The notes beneath the pieces were generated by a model, which saw only the letters and a list, made by a program, of their open reading frames with translations, was not told the origin of the DNA and did no database searches. A DNA stretch of 30,671 nt. Origin: a virus. The position numbers were made by a program, and so were the translations under genes. How positions within the stretch are numbered: position 1 is the first letter of the stretch; each line of letters begins with the position of its first letter. Positions 19,561 through 28,458 of the stretch are shown one piece after another. The stretch covers positions 1 through 30,671 of the IMG/VR virus record IMGVR_UViG_3300007539_000119. One strand, written 5' to 3'.

Positions 19561-20358
19561 ATGAGCAAGATGACCCTGCTTGAAATGACTCAGTCGATCC
19601 TCGCCATGACAGATGGTGATGAGGTCAACGACATTAACGACACAACGGAGTCCATCCAGATCGTCACCATTCTGCGTGATGTCTTCTATGAGTTGCTCAG
19701 TCGTAGGAACTGGCCTCACCTGAAGAAGTTCATCACTCTGGAGAACGTGGGTGATGTGACTAGGCCCACACATATCCGTCTCCCTGATGAAGTGCAGGAG
19801 ATCATGACGGACTCCGTCCAGTATGACAAGAGGCAACCGGGAGAGACCCGTTCCTCTTACGAGAACGTCAAGTGGCTGGACCCTGATAGTTTCCTTCGTA
19901 TGACCAACTCTCGTGATACGTCAGCTGACAACACACTTGAGGTTACGGACTTCGACGGAGCTAAGATCATTGTACTGACGGACACGGCTCCCAACTACTA
20001 CACCTCATTTGATGACGACTACATTGTCACTGACTCCTACGATGCAGATATCGATGACACGGTACAGAACTCTAAGTTCCAAGTCAGAGGCTACGTCCTG
20101 CCGGGATGGGGTATCACCAACGACTTCACACCAGATCTACCTGCCGAGGTATTTCCTACCTACCTAGCCGAAGCCAAGAGCGAATGCTCTATCATCCTGC
20201 AGCAGCAGGCTAACCCCAAGGCTGAACAGAAAGCTATGAGGGGCGACAGGCGGATGGCTAGGAAGGCATGGAAGACCAGCAAGGGTGTCATGCGGCCTAA
20301 CTACGGGAGGAACTCCCACAAGAGCCGATCAGGCAACCCGCCGTTTAACGATAATTGA
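19561..20358 (+). CDS. Tail tubular protein A (T7 gp11-like)
   Basis: 265 residues. The N-terminal helical pair (TLLEMTQSILAMTDGDEVND and VTILRDVFYELLSRRNWPHL) followed by ITLENVG and RPTHIRLPDEVQEI matches the gatekeeper/tail tubular A family; T7 gp11 is 196 aa, so there is an extra acidic insert (SFDDDYIVTDSYDADIDDTV). The C-terminus is basic. It forms the ring joining portal and nozzle. It starts 4 bases after the preceding stop and is followed by a short gene and tail tubular B. Confidence 0.88.
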   Translation: MSKMTLLEMTQSILAMTDGDEVNDINDTTESIQIVTILRDVFYELLSRRNWPHLKKFITLENVGDVTRPTHIRLPDEVQEIMTDSVQYDKRQPGETRSSYENVKWLDPDSFLRMTNSRDTSADNTLEVTDFDGAKIIVLTDTAPNYYTSFDDDYIVTDSYDADIDDTVQNSKFQVRGYVLPGWGITNDFTPDLPAEVFPTYLAEAKSECSIILQQQANPKAEQKAMRGDRRMARKAWKTSKGVMRPNYGRNSHKSRSGNPPFNDN

Positions 20359-20375
20359 TAGGGACCACCTAACTT

Positions 20376-20651
20376 ATGCAGTATAAAGATTTTGTTATTG
20401 ACCGAAGCATCGTCCTCCCCTCTATGTGGGAAATCAAGAATGAGAATGGAGGCAACATCTCCAACGATCTTAAAGGGCTTTGGTCCTCACTGGCAGTAGC
20501 ACAACAACACATCGACGCCTACCTCATCCGCAAAGAAGAGAAGGCAGAGGCGAAGAAGGAAGCGAGGAAGGTAAAAGATGCCAAGGTCAAGACAAGTAGC
20601 GAAGGTGACATCGTTCCTGAAGGGGAGGCTAACGGAAGCAAATCCGGTTGA
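20376..20651 (+). CDS. Small hypothetical protein overlapping tail tubular B (91 aa)
   Basis: Starts MQYKDFVIDRSIVLPSMWEI. The first half is globular in character; residues about 50-70 form a charged helix (RKEEKAEAKKEARKVKDAKV). AGGGA lies 11 bases before the ATG. The last 74 bases overlap the start of the tail tubular B gene in another frame, an unusually long overlap for this genome. It is in the place where T7-like phages often carry a small nonessential gene. Not recognised. Confidence 0.65.
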   Translation: MQYKDFVIDRSIVLPSMWEIKNENGGNISNDLKGLWSSLAVAQQHIDAYLIRKEEKAEAKKEARKVKDAKVKTSSEGDIVPEGEANGSKSG

Positions 20652-22947
20652 CTTCCCTCCAGATGCTTTGCTGTCTGAACGCAACTTCGTACTGAACAGG
20701 GACGGCACAGCCAGCCGTCGACTCGGCATGGACAGGGTGAGTGGTGCTGCTACAGTTGACTGCAGCCTTGATTCAGCCTTACGTCAAAGCCAAGCCTTCT
20801 CCACCTTCGAGTGGGAAGGGGCAGGCGGTCAACCTAACACTACCTTCGTTGTCTTCCAACTAGGTAGCGACCTGTTCTTCTACGATCAGGAAAGCGTACC
20901 CCTTACTGACGGACTCATCTCCAAGCAGTCACTGTCGATCTCCCCTAGCGTGGTGGTCGACTATGCTTCCGTGGACGGCGAGCTGGTTGTCGTTGCTGGT
21001 CAACGTAATGTACTGTTCTACGACTGGGACGGTACCACTCTCACCAGTCGGACAGATAACCTCAAGATTAGAGACACCTTTGGGGTAGAGGACATAGACC
21101 CTGATACAGGCAAGGATTTGTTCTCACCCGGAGATGTCACTTATCGTCCCAAGCAACTGTCTGACCCGCACCTGTACAACCTGCGGAACCAGACCTTTGG
21201 CCCCGCTGTCTCCTCTATCGGGGGCAGTGCAAGCTACGATCCTATCGAGGCGTTCTACTCATTCGAGAGCTATGACCGTTATCCGAGCAACGCTGACAAT
21301 ACAGCCGAGGCTATGGAGAGCAACCCTGAGCTGGACCCTGTCCCTGCTGAGCAGTACAACCCTCAGACCCACCACAACCAAGACCCCTTCAACTTCGAAG
21401 CACCTCGCGGCTACTTCATCATTGATGCGCTGGAGCGTGGTGACTCCCGTGAAGAAGCTCACAACAAGAACTTCGACAACACACAGGACAGGGGACTGGG
21501 TGGGGCAACAGGTACAGCCGAGCGATCCTTGAGCTATGCCTTTTCAGGTGCTAACCTGCCGAGAGATATCACTCCCGGCGGGGCCACCTGTGTTGCCAAC
21601 TACTCAGGCCGAGCTATCTACGCCGGATTCTCCTCTGAGATCATCGAGGGCGACAACCGTTCTCCGAAGCTGGGCAGCTACCTGCTGTTCAGTCAGATCG
21701 TATCTCACCCAACAGAAATTACCAAGTGCTACCAAGAAGGTGACCCCACCTCCCGAGAGACCCAAGATCTCGTAGCTTCTGACGGTGGCACCCTACGAGT
21801 CAACGGTGCATTCAACATCCAGAAGCTGATACCTCTGGGTAAGAAGCTGTTCATCATTGCAGAGAACGGTGTATGGTCTCTGGCGGGTGACGCTGGTGGT
21901 GCCTTTAGTGCAGACAAGTTTGAGCTGGAGGAAATCTCCCGTATCGGTACCACCCACAAGAGGTCCATCCTCGAAGCCGACGGTAGGATCTACTACTGGA
22001 CGGACGATGGCATCTACGTGATTGGCGCTAGTGAGCTGGGCGACTACAAAGTGACGTCCCTCACAGAAGCTACGATCAAGTCATACTTCCGTGATCTGGT
22101 TAAGGATGGAGTACAGGGCCAGTTCGATGAGTTCACCCGTAAGATCTCTTGGCTGACAGGTGATAAGAGCCTAGCTGCTTCAGATGCAGGTACGGAGTTG
22201 GTGTTCGATACAGTGACTCAGTCCTTCAGCACGTTGGCTGTAGCTAAGATCCCCGGACAATCTTACCCCGTCCTGTTCGGTCAGATCAAGGCAGGGGCTT
22301 TCACCACGGACACATTGTCTGTTGAGGTGACTGAGACTTCAGGTGCAGTGATCACGGATACGTCAGGTGACCCCGTCACCCTCGACTCCTCTACCCGATC
22401 CACAGGGCTGCGCTCTAACAAGTACATTGCCCTCGTGTCATCTAACAGCGGCAAGGAGCAGTTCACTATCAGCTCTTACAACAACCTGTCCTTCAAGGAT
22501 TGGGAGAGCGTGGACAGTACAGGTGTGGACGCAGCAGCTCATCTCACGATGGGGTACATGACAGGAGGCGAGGTTGCCCGTCAGAAGCAGGCTCCTATTG
22601 TCACCTTCCACTTCGAGAGAACAGAGCAGGGTTTTGTTGAGGACGCCGTTACAGGTGCCATAGACTTCGACAACCCGTCTAGCTGCTTCCTCCAGTTCCA
22701 GTGGGATTGGGCTGACTCCGAGTCTAGCAATAGGTGGTCAGTGTCAAGGCAAGCGTACAGGCTGGGCAGGTATGTTCTCCCTGCTAACGTAGGGGACTCG
22801 TTCGATTATGGGTTCTCATCTGTGATAACGAAGAACAAGATCCGAGGGAAGGGCAGAGCGTTGTCCCTCCACCTTTCTACAGAGGAAGGGAAGGATTGTA
22901 AGGTGCTGGGTTACAGCATGGATATATTTGTGAATGGAGCAGTGTAA
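20578..22947 (+). CDS. Tail tubular protein B (T7 gp12-like)
   Basis: 789 residues, almost the size of T7 gp12 (794). Opens with TSFLKGRLTEANPVDFPPDA then LLSERNFVLNRDGTASRRLG, the conserved start of the nozzle family. The rest is beta-rich, as expected for the beta-propeller nozzle; GKKLFIIAENGVWSLAGDAG and TTHKRSILEADGRIYYWTDD fit propeller strands. The start at 20578 is chosen because GAGGAAGG lies 6 bases upstream, despite the overlap with the gene before. It forms the tail nozzle. Confidence 0.92.
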   Translation: MPRSRQVAKVTSFLKGRLTEANPVDFPPDALLSERNFVLNRDGTASRRLGMDRVSGAATVDCSLDSALRQSQAFSTFEWEGAGGQPNTTFVVFQLGSDLFFYDQESVPLTDGLISKQSLSISPSVVVDYASVDGELVVVAGQRNVLFYDWDGTTLTSRTDNLKIRDTFGVEDIDPDTGKDLFSPGDVTYRPKQLSDPHLYNLRNQTFGPAVSSIGGSASYDPIEAFYSFESYDRYPSNADNTAEAMESNPELDPVPAEQYNPQTHHNQDPFNFEAPRGYFIIDALERGDSREEAHNKNFDNTQDRGLGGATGTAERSLSYAFSGANLPRDITPGGATCVANYSGRAIYAGFSSEIIEGDNRSPKLGSYLLFSQIVSHPTEITKCYQEGDPTSRETQDLVASDGGTLRVNGAFNIQKLIPLGKKLFIIAENGVWSLAGDAGGAFSADKFELEEISRIGTTHKRSILEADGRIYYWTDDGIYVIGASELGDYKVTSLTEATIKSYFRDLVKDGVQGQFDEFTRKISWLTGDKSLAASDAGTELVFDTVTQSFSTLAVAKIPGQSYPVLFGQIKAGAFTTDTLSVEVTETSGAVITDTSGDPVTLDSSTRSTGLRSNKYIALVSSNSGKEQFTISSYNNLSFKDWESVDSTGVDAAAHLTMGYMTGGEVARQKQAPIVTFHFERTEQGFVEDAVTGAIDFDNPSSCFLQFQWDWADSESSNRWSVSRQAYRLGRYVLPANVGDSFDYGFSSVITKNKIRGKGRALSLHLSTEEGKDCKVLGYSMDIFVNGAV

Positions 22948-23393
22948 TGGAATTCTTACTGGCCGCATTTATCGCAACAGTAGTAGGAACCACAGCCTCG
23001 GTTGTCCAAGCCAAGAAGGCTCAGGAGCAACAGGAAGAGGCACAGGATAAGCAGGATGCTATCGCCCTCAGCAGGAGACAGGCTGAGCGGCGTCGTGCTG
23101 TACGTAAGGCACGTATCCTGAGAGGTCAGCAGGAGCAGGGAGCAGTTACCTCTGGTGTAGCAGCAAGCTCCTCTGCTGTATCTGCTCAAGGTACGACGGG
23201 TTCTAACCTGTCTGACTTCCTTGGTCAGTCTGCCTTCACCGACCGCATGGCTGCTGGTATCTCTGCTGACCTCAAGTCTGCAGGCGATGCTCAGTTCCGT
23301 AGCTCAGCTTACAGGGCTACAGGTCAACTCGCTTCCAAGGGTTTCCAGTTAGGGGATTCCATCTTCAGCACTGAGGCCGAGGCTGATGACTGA
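22947..23393 (+). CDS. Internal virion protein, T7 gp14-like
   Basis: 148 residues. Hydrophobic N-terminus (MEFLLAAFIATVVGTTASVV, one membrane segment) followed by a long charged helix (QAKKAQEQQEEAQDKQDAIA then RRQAERRRAVRKARILRGQQ). This layout and position match T7 gp14 (196 aa), which is ejected and forms a pore in the outer membrane. The ATG overlaps the tail tubular B stop (TAATG). The C-terminus contains Ser/Ala-rich stretches. Confidence 0.8.
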   Translation: MEFLLAAFIATVVGTTASVVQAKKAQEQQEEAQDKQDAIALSRRQAERRRAVRKARILRGQQEQGAVTSGVAASSSAVSAQGTTGSNLSDFLGQSAFTDRMAAGISADLKSAGDAQFRSSAYRATGQLASKGFQLGDSIFSTEAEADD

Positions 23394-26300
23394 CCATTAC
23401 GATACACCGACCAATGACGAGGCCGCTCTTGAGATCATGGAAGAGCAGGGCTTGGGCGAAACCTCTACCGCAGACGAGGCAAGAGATCGGATAGAGCAGA
23501 AGAGGCAGCGTGATGCTATCCCTGCTCAGCTCTCTCCTCGCGCACAGGAGGCCCGATCTGTTGACAGCCTCCTTTCAGATGCAGTGCCTGTGCCTGTAGA
23601 TGATCTCATGCCCGACTATATTCCACCCACTGTGGACGCCAAGTCGGCAGATGTACTGGCTACCAAGATTGCCCTTCAGAGCGGAGACCCCAAACTGGCC
23701 TTCGACTCTTCTCGCGCCCAGCTGGAAGAGGGTGAGTACGAACTGACCGCCCTTGAAGCCATCAAGGCAGAGGAGCAGGGTCTGATGCGGGAGACTAAGA
23801 TCGACATTCTCGCTGATGAGAGCCTCACGGATGAACAGAAGGCTGAGGCTATGCGTACAGCGGCTGAGGACGAGCTGTCTATCGACCAGCGCCTGTCCCT
23901 TGACGCCCTAGCTAACGCACAAGAGGGTGCATCAGAGGCCAAGATAGAGTCTGTTGGCATGCTTGCCCCTCAAGTTGACGCAGTCCTGCAGTACAAGAAG
24001 TATCAGGACAGCGTAGCTACGTCCGTCCGAAGCTCCACAGACATAGGTTGGACTTCAGGGCTGATGGATCTGCTAGAGATAATCGTTCCGGGGCTGGAGC
24101 AGGGATCTGTTGCCTTACTGAGGGACGATATTGCTGTCCTCCTCGGCTCAGAAGATCCGTATGAGAGGGCGCTGGGTGCTGCTAAGTCATTCGCCTTCAT
24201 GGGATCAGGGCGTCAGGACATCCGTGAGCGTCTTCAGGCTATGCCTCTGGAGCAGAGAAAAGAATTCCTGCCCAAGTTTATTGAAATTATTCAAGGCGGC
24301 AGCAACATAGTCAGGGATGAGAACGATCTCCTCTTGTTGGCTAACCTGAACTCCGCTCTCGGTAACGACTTTGACGAGATGGGTTGGGAAGCACTGGACA
24401 CAGCCACATCTGTGCTCGATGCCGCTGCTGTAGCCGGTATGGTTGTGGGTGCAGCTAAAGGAATAGGCCGTATCTCTGGAGCCATCGAGGCATCTAAGGG
24501 CGTGACCATTGAAGGTAAGGTGCTGGACGAGGCCATCACAGCAGAAAGCATAGCGGAACGTCTACAAGAAACAGCACCCGCTGGCTCGAAGACCACAGTT
24601 CAAGTGGGTAACGAGTCGGTCACTGTCGGTCCTATGGAGCGAGCTGTCCGTCAGATGAAGGACGTTGAGGCTCCTGACGAGGCAGCTGATGTTGCTGAGG
24701 TGGCCGCTCGGGATAACATGAGACGCTCTGTTGTCTCGGAGGAAGTTCCTACCTCTGCCAAAGAAATATACAAGGTCACTGATGAGGCCAGCCACAACTC
24801 TATCATCAAGGCGATCGATGATGGAGGGGATGAAGCCGCTTCTAAGTTGGCGGGTACAACCCGAGTGGAAGCCCTAGCCGCAGCTCACCTGCCGGACGTA
24901 GCCTCTGTATCTGGTTCGGTTAAGTCCAACCCGTGGATCGGTACGGTTGATCAGGCGGTCATGGACACAGCCCGAACAGGGGGCTTGTTAGATTACACGG
25001 CAGAAGAGATTGCTGACATGACCCGCAGGGTACTGGACCGTGTAGGGGCCGAGCCGAAGGTTAAGGGTCTGGCTATCCGTCAAGCGCCTGTCAAGGTGAA
25101 GGCAGATGACGTCGTAGAAGAGAGGGAGATGGCCTTCGAGATGGTCGTGGGTACAGACAACTTCACCTCCTTCGATCCTGACAGACTGATGGACACAGTG
25201 GCAGCTGCCTATGCCAAGCATGGCATCGACAGGAGTCAGCTCACTCTCGTAGAGAAGGTGGGCGATGAGTTCATCCCTACTGGGACAGACATCCGTCGTG
25301 CTGCCCCTGAAGGCGTAGAAGAACTCAGCCCCATGATGAGGGAGCTGAGGGGTATTGTCGACGCGCCCAAGAACAAGGAATACTTCGTCAAGGTGGAGAG
25401 CCGTCATAGGTTCATGCCGAGTGACTTGGGTAGTGATGAATACTTTGATGTATCAAGCTCTCTCTTCGGTGGTGCCGTAGGTGGCGACAGGAACAGTGGA
25501 ACGTGGAGCGCGGCTCGTATGTTCACAAGTCCCAGCACTTTGTTTGGGGACAGCCTGTTCACTCCAGCTCTCCGAGCAGTGGACCGAGAGTCCCACGTAC
25601 AGAACAGCCTGAAAAAGCTGGCTACCGACTTCACTAAGCCCTTCTCCAAGCTGAAGGAAGAGAAGAGGAAGGCCATCACCAACCTGTTGTTCAAGCACAA
25701 CGACAAGGGTGTGCGGATCAAAGAGAAACACATGGTGGAGATCGGCCTGACTGAGCACGAGCAGAGCATCATTCGCTCCTTCCAGACCTACTGGGATACA
25801 GCCTTCAACCTTGAGAACCTGTTCCTCTCACGAGCTTTAGGCGGAAGAGGCTGGGGCTTCTTGACAAGCAAGGCTCAGGACACTAAGCTCTTGGCTAAGC
25901 CCATTGGCATTCAGGAGTTTGCTAAGACAGGGAAGGAGAAGAAGTTTTTCAACCCTGACACAGACAAGGTTGAGCCGCTCAGCCAGAAGAAACTGGATGA
26001 ACTGTACGAGAATGGTGGCACCATCGTTGAGCTGCGTGAACCTGTTGTCATCAAGAACAAGAACAAGAACGACAACCATGTCCGTTACGCCATTGCTAAG
26101 TCGGAAGTGGACAGCAGCTACTGGCGTCCCCTCAAGGAAGGCGATCAGGTGCTGCAGTACAGGGAGGGTTACTTCCCTCGAGTCTACACCTCCAACAAGT
26201 TCATCGTCATCAAGGACCAAGACGGCTTCGAGGAGGTGATCGGTACGTCTGCCTCGTCTGCAGGTGCGCGAGCTGCTATGATGGACGAAGCAGCTAAGCG

Positions 26301-28458
26301 TGGTCTGAAGCCGGGCAAGTATGAGGACTCGGACTGGGAAATATCCTTCCGTGGTGACAAGGACATGGATCTGTCTGTCGATGAGCTGGACGACTACATG
26401 AGCATGAACCGTGGACGCATGAACCAGAGACGCCGTGGTGAAAAGCTGGCTAACTTCGATGACATGGTCAGGAGCCTTGACACGGGCGACCTTCACATGA
26501 AGAGTCCTATCGACACCATGATCGACAGCACTCGTTCACTGGCACAGCGGGTAACGCTAGGAGACACCTTTGAGGTGATGAAGGCCAAGGCTATGAAGCA
26601 GTGGCCGAAGGCTTTCCCTGCTGGCAGCTGGCCCTCTAGGGCAACAGAGGTTGGGGTTAATGGCCAGATGGGACAGAAGTATTCTCGCGACGCCAGAGCT
26701 ACATGGGAGTACATCACTAGCCTTGAGACCGTTAGAGTGAATGCTGTGGATGCAGGGTTCAAGACAGTCTTGAACACCCTAGCTCTAGGTTTGGGTAAGG
26801 CTAACAACAAGGCTCTGTCATCAGCGGAGCAGGGAGTCCTGTGGGCCGCTAAGAACGTAACCCCTGCGGCCCTGTCTCGTAACCTCGCATTCACGGCTCT
26901 GATCGTAATGAACCCGCTCCGTCAGCTGGCGCTGCAGGGTAGCCAATCCCTCATCTTGGGAGCTAGGTTCCCTGACCAGATCGCCTCGCTGCCGAAGGAC
27001 ATGGCCGTCGTCTTGGGTACTGCAGCAAAGAACAAGTTTGCAACGACCAAGATGGGCAAGGGAGCCACGATATCAGACTCAGAAGCGGCTAAGATACTGG
27101 ATGAGTTCGTCTCTTCCGGTCTGTCTGACGCAGTTGATCAGCATGTTCTTGTCCGTGGTGCTATTACGCAGATGACGAACGATGCTGAGATGGTGGCAAC
27201 GGGCAGGAGTATTGTAGGTAAGGGAGTGGGCGCTGTCCGTAAGGCTGGCTTCGCTGCTGGTGAACGCTATCAGCTCCTCGCATCTTACATGGCTCACAGG
27301 AAAGCCTTCATCAAAGGCGGAGGGGAGATGTCGCCCAAGGCTGTTGAGGAGATAGCAGCTCAGGCACGTAACTTCACCCTCAGCATGAACAAGGCTGGCG
27401 AGATGGGAATGAATCAGGGTACGCTGGGTCTCGTCTACCAGTTCATGACGGTGCCTCACAAGGCTATCGTAGAGAACTTCAGTAAGTCGCTGTCTTGGAG
27501 AGACAAGGCTGCTCTCACTTCCTCCACGGTAATGTTCTACGGGGTGCCTGCTTGGGTGGCTTCCAGTGTTATCGGGAGTGAGTCGCTCGAGGCTATGCCT
27601 GAGCCTGTCAAGGAAGCGGCTGAGGAGGGGATCGTTGGGTACACGCTGAACGGTCTTATGTCTCAGATCACAGGAGAGGAGACTAGGGTCAACTACCAAG
27701 GCATGGGTATCATGGATGCTTATGGTATGTACGAGTTCACCAAGACCCTCATCAGCTTGTCTCTGATGGACATGATTGAGAAGACTCCTCTTGCCGCCAG
27801 TTGGGATAGGATACTGCAACCCGCTAAGACAACCCTCGCCTTACTGAACCCCGCTCATGAGATGCACGATGTGGTGACGCCTCGTAACGTCATGATTGAC
27901 ACGGCTAACATTTTCGGATTCCTTAGCCCGTTCTTCAAGCACAAGTACATCGATGGGGTGACTAAGGCATACTCTCGCTCTGGCAGCGAGATGGACGATG
28001 AGGTGTCCTCTGGTGAGGAGATCATGGCGATGTTCGGCCTGCCAACGATGGATGCCGAGATGATCCGCTACCTGAACAACAAGGACTACGTCGAAAGCAA
28101 GGCGTTTAAGGACGATGTCAGGGGGATCTACAAGGAAGCCAAGCGTATCCTTGGACAGCAAGACGTTGTTTCAGGCACCCTTGACTACACGGCAGAGATG
28201 GCAGCCTTGGCTTCAGCTATCAGCGTGTACAAGGACACACCTCAAGCGTTTGCTGAAGAGTTTATGAAGAACCTCGACAGGGACCAGCGTGATGGCGACC
28301 TCTCCTTGTTCAACAGCATCATGCACCTGTCCAACATTAAGACACCAGCTGAGATACGAGCACGTATCAACGCTGACCCACGAATACCAGACGAGGACAA
28401 GGAGTCCTTGGTGGATTTCTTTGACACGGTAGATTCACTACAACCGGAGGCCCAGTAA
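23386..28458 (+). CDS. Giant internal virion protein (1690 aa)
   Basis: Overlaps the gp14-like gene by 8 bases. Its place corresponds to the ejected internal core proteins of T7 (gp15 747 aa, gp16 1318 aa), but it is larger than gp16 and I see no clear lytic-transglycosylase motif. Mostly helical and charged; hydrophobic stretches occur near residue 1190 (ALSRNLAFTALIVMNPLRQL) and 1380 (ALTSSTVMFYGVPAWVASSV). A central EGYFPRVYTSNKFIVI motif recalls large phage polyproteins. Probable role: part of the trans-envelope DNA ejection channel. It may fuse more than one T7-type function. Confidence 0.75.
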   Translation: MTDHYDTPTNDEAALEIMEEQGLGETSTADEARDRIEQKRQRDAIPAQLSPRAQEARSVDSLLSDAVPVPVDDLMPDYIPPTVDAKSADVLATKIALQSGDPKLAFDSSRAQLEEGEYELTALEAIKAEEQGLMRETKIDILADESLTDEQKAEAMRTAAEDELSIDQRLSLDALANAQEGASEAKIESVGMLAPQVDAVLQYKKYQDSVATSVRSSTDIGWTSGLMDLLEIIVPGLEQGSVALLRDDIAVLLGSEDPYERALGAAKSFAFMGSGRQDIRERLQAMPLEQRKEFLPKFIEIIQGGSNIVRDENDLLLLANLNSALGNDFDEMGWEALDTATSVLDAAAVAGMVVGAAKGIGRISGAIEASKGVTIEGKVLDEAITAESIAERLQETAPAGSKTTVQVGNESVTVGPMERAVRQMKDVEAPDEAADVAEVAARDNMRRSVVSEEVPTSAKEIYKVTDEASHNSIIKAIDDGGDEAASKLAGTTRVEALAAAHLPDVASVSGSVKSNPWIGTVDQAVMDTARTGGLLDYTAEEIADMTRRVLDRVGAEPKVKGLAIRQAPVKVKADDVVEEREMAFEMVVGTDNFTSFDPDRLMDTVAAAYAKHGIDRSQLTLVEKVGDEFIPTGTDIRRAAPEGVEELSPMMRELRGIVDAPKNKEYFVKVESRHRFMPSDLGSDEYFDVSSSLFGGAVGGDRNSGTWSAARMFTSPSTLFGDSLFTPALRAVDRESHVQNSLKKLATDFTKPFSKLKEEKRKAITNLLFKHNDKGVRIKEKHMVEIGLTEHEQSIIRSFQTYWDTAFNLENLFLSRALGGRGWGFLTSKAQDTKLLAKPIGIQEFAKTGKEKKFFNPDTDKVEPLSQKKLDELYENGGTIVELREPVVIKNKNKNDNHVRYAIAKSEVDSSYWRPLKEGDQVLQYREGYFPRVYTSNKFIVIKDQDGFEEVIGTSASSAGARAAMMDEAAKRGLKPGKYEDSDWEISFRGDKDMDLSVDELDDYMSMNRGRMNQRRRGEKLANFDDMVRSLDTGDLHMKSPIDTMIDSTRSLAQRVTLGDTFEVMKAKAMKQWPKAFPAGSWPSRATEVGVNGQMGQKYSRDARATWEYITSLETVRVNAVDAGFKTVLNTLALGLGKANNKALSSAEQGVLWAAKNVTPAALSRNLAFTALIVMNPLRQLALQGSQSLILGARFPDQIASLPKDMAVVLGTAAKNKFATTKMGKGATISDSEAAKILDEFVSSGLSDAVDQHVLVRGAITQMTNDAEMVATGRSIVGKGVGAVRKAGFAAGERYQLLASYMAHRKAFIKGGGEMSPKAVEEIAAQARNFTLSMNKAGEMGMNQGTLGLVYQFMTVPHKAIVENFSKSLSWRDKAALTSSTVMFYGVPAWVASSVIGSESLEAMPEPVKEAAEEGIVGYTLNGLMSQITGEETRVNYQGMGIMDAYGMYEFTKTLISLSLMDMIEKTPLAASWDRILQPAKTTLALLNPAHEMHDVVTPRNVMIDTANIFGFLSPFFKHKYIDGVTKAYSRSGSEMDDEVSSGEEIMAMFGLPTMDAEMIRYLNNKDYVESKAFKDDVRGIYKEAKRILGQQDVVSGTLDYTAEMAALASAISVYKDTPQAFAEEFMKNLDRDQRDGDLSLFNSIMHLSNIKTPAEIRARINADPRIPDEDKESLVDFFDTVDSLQPEAQ

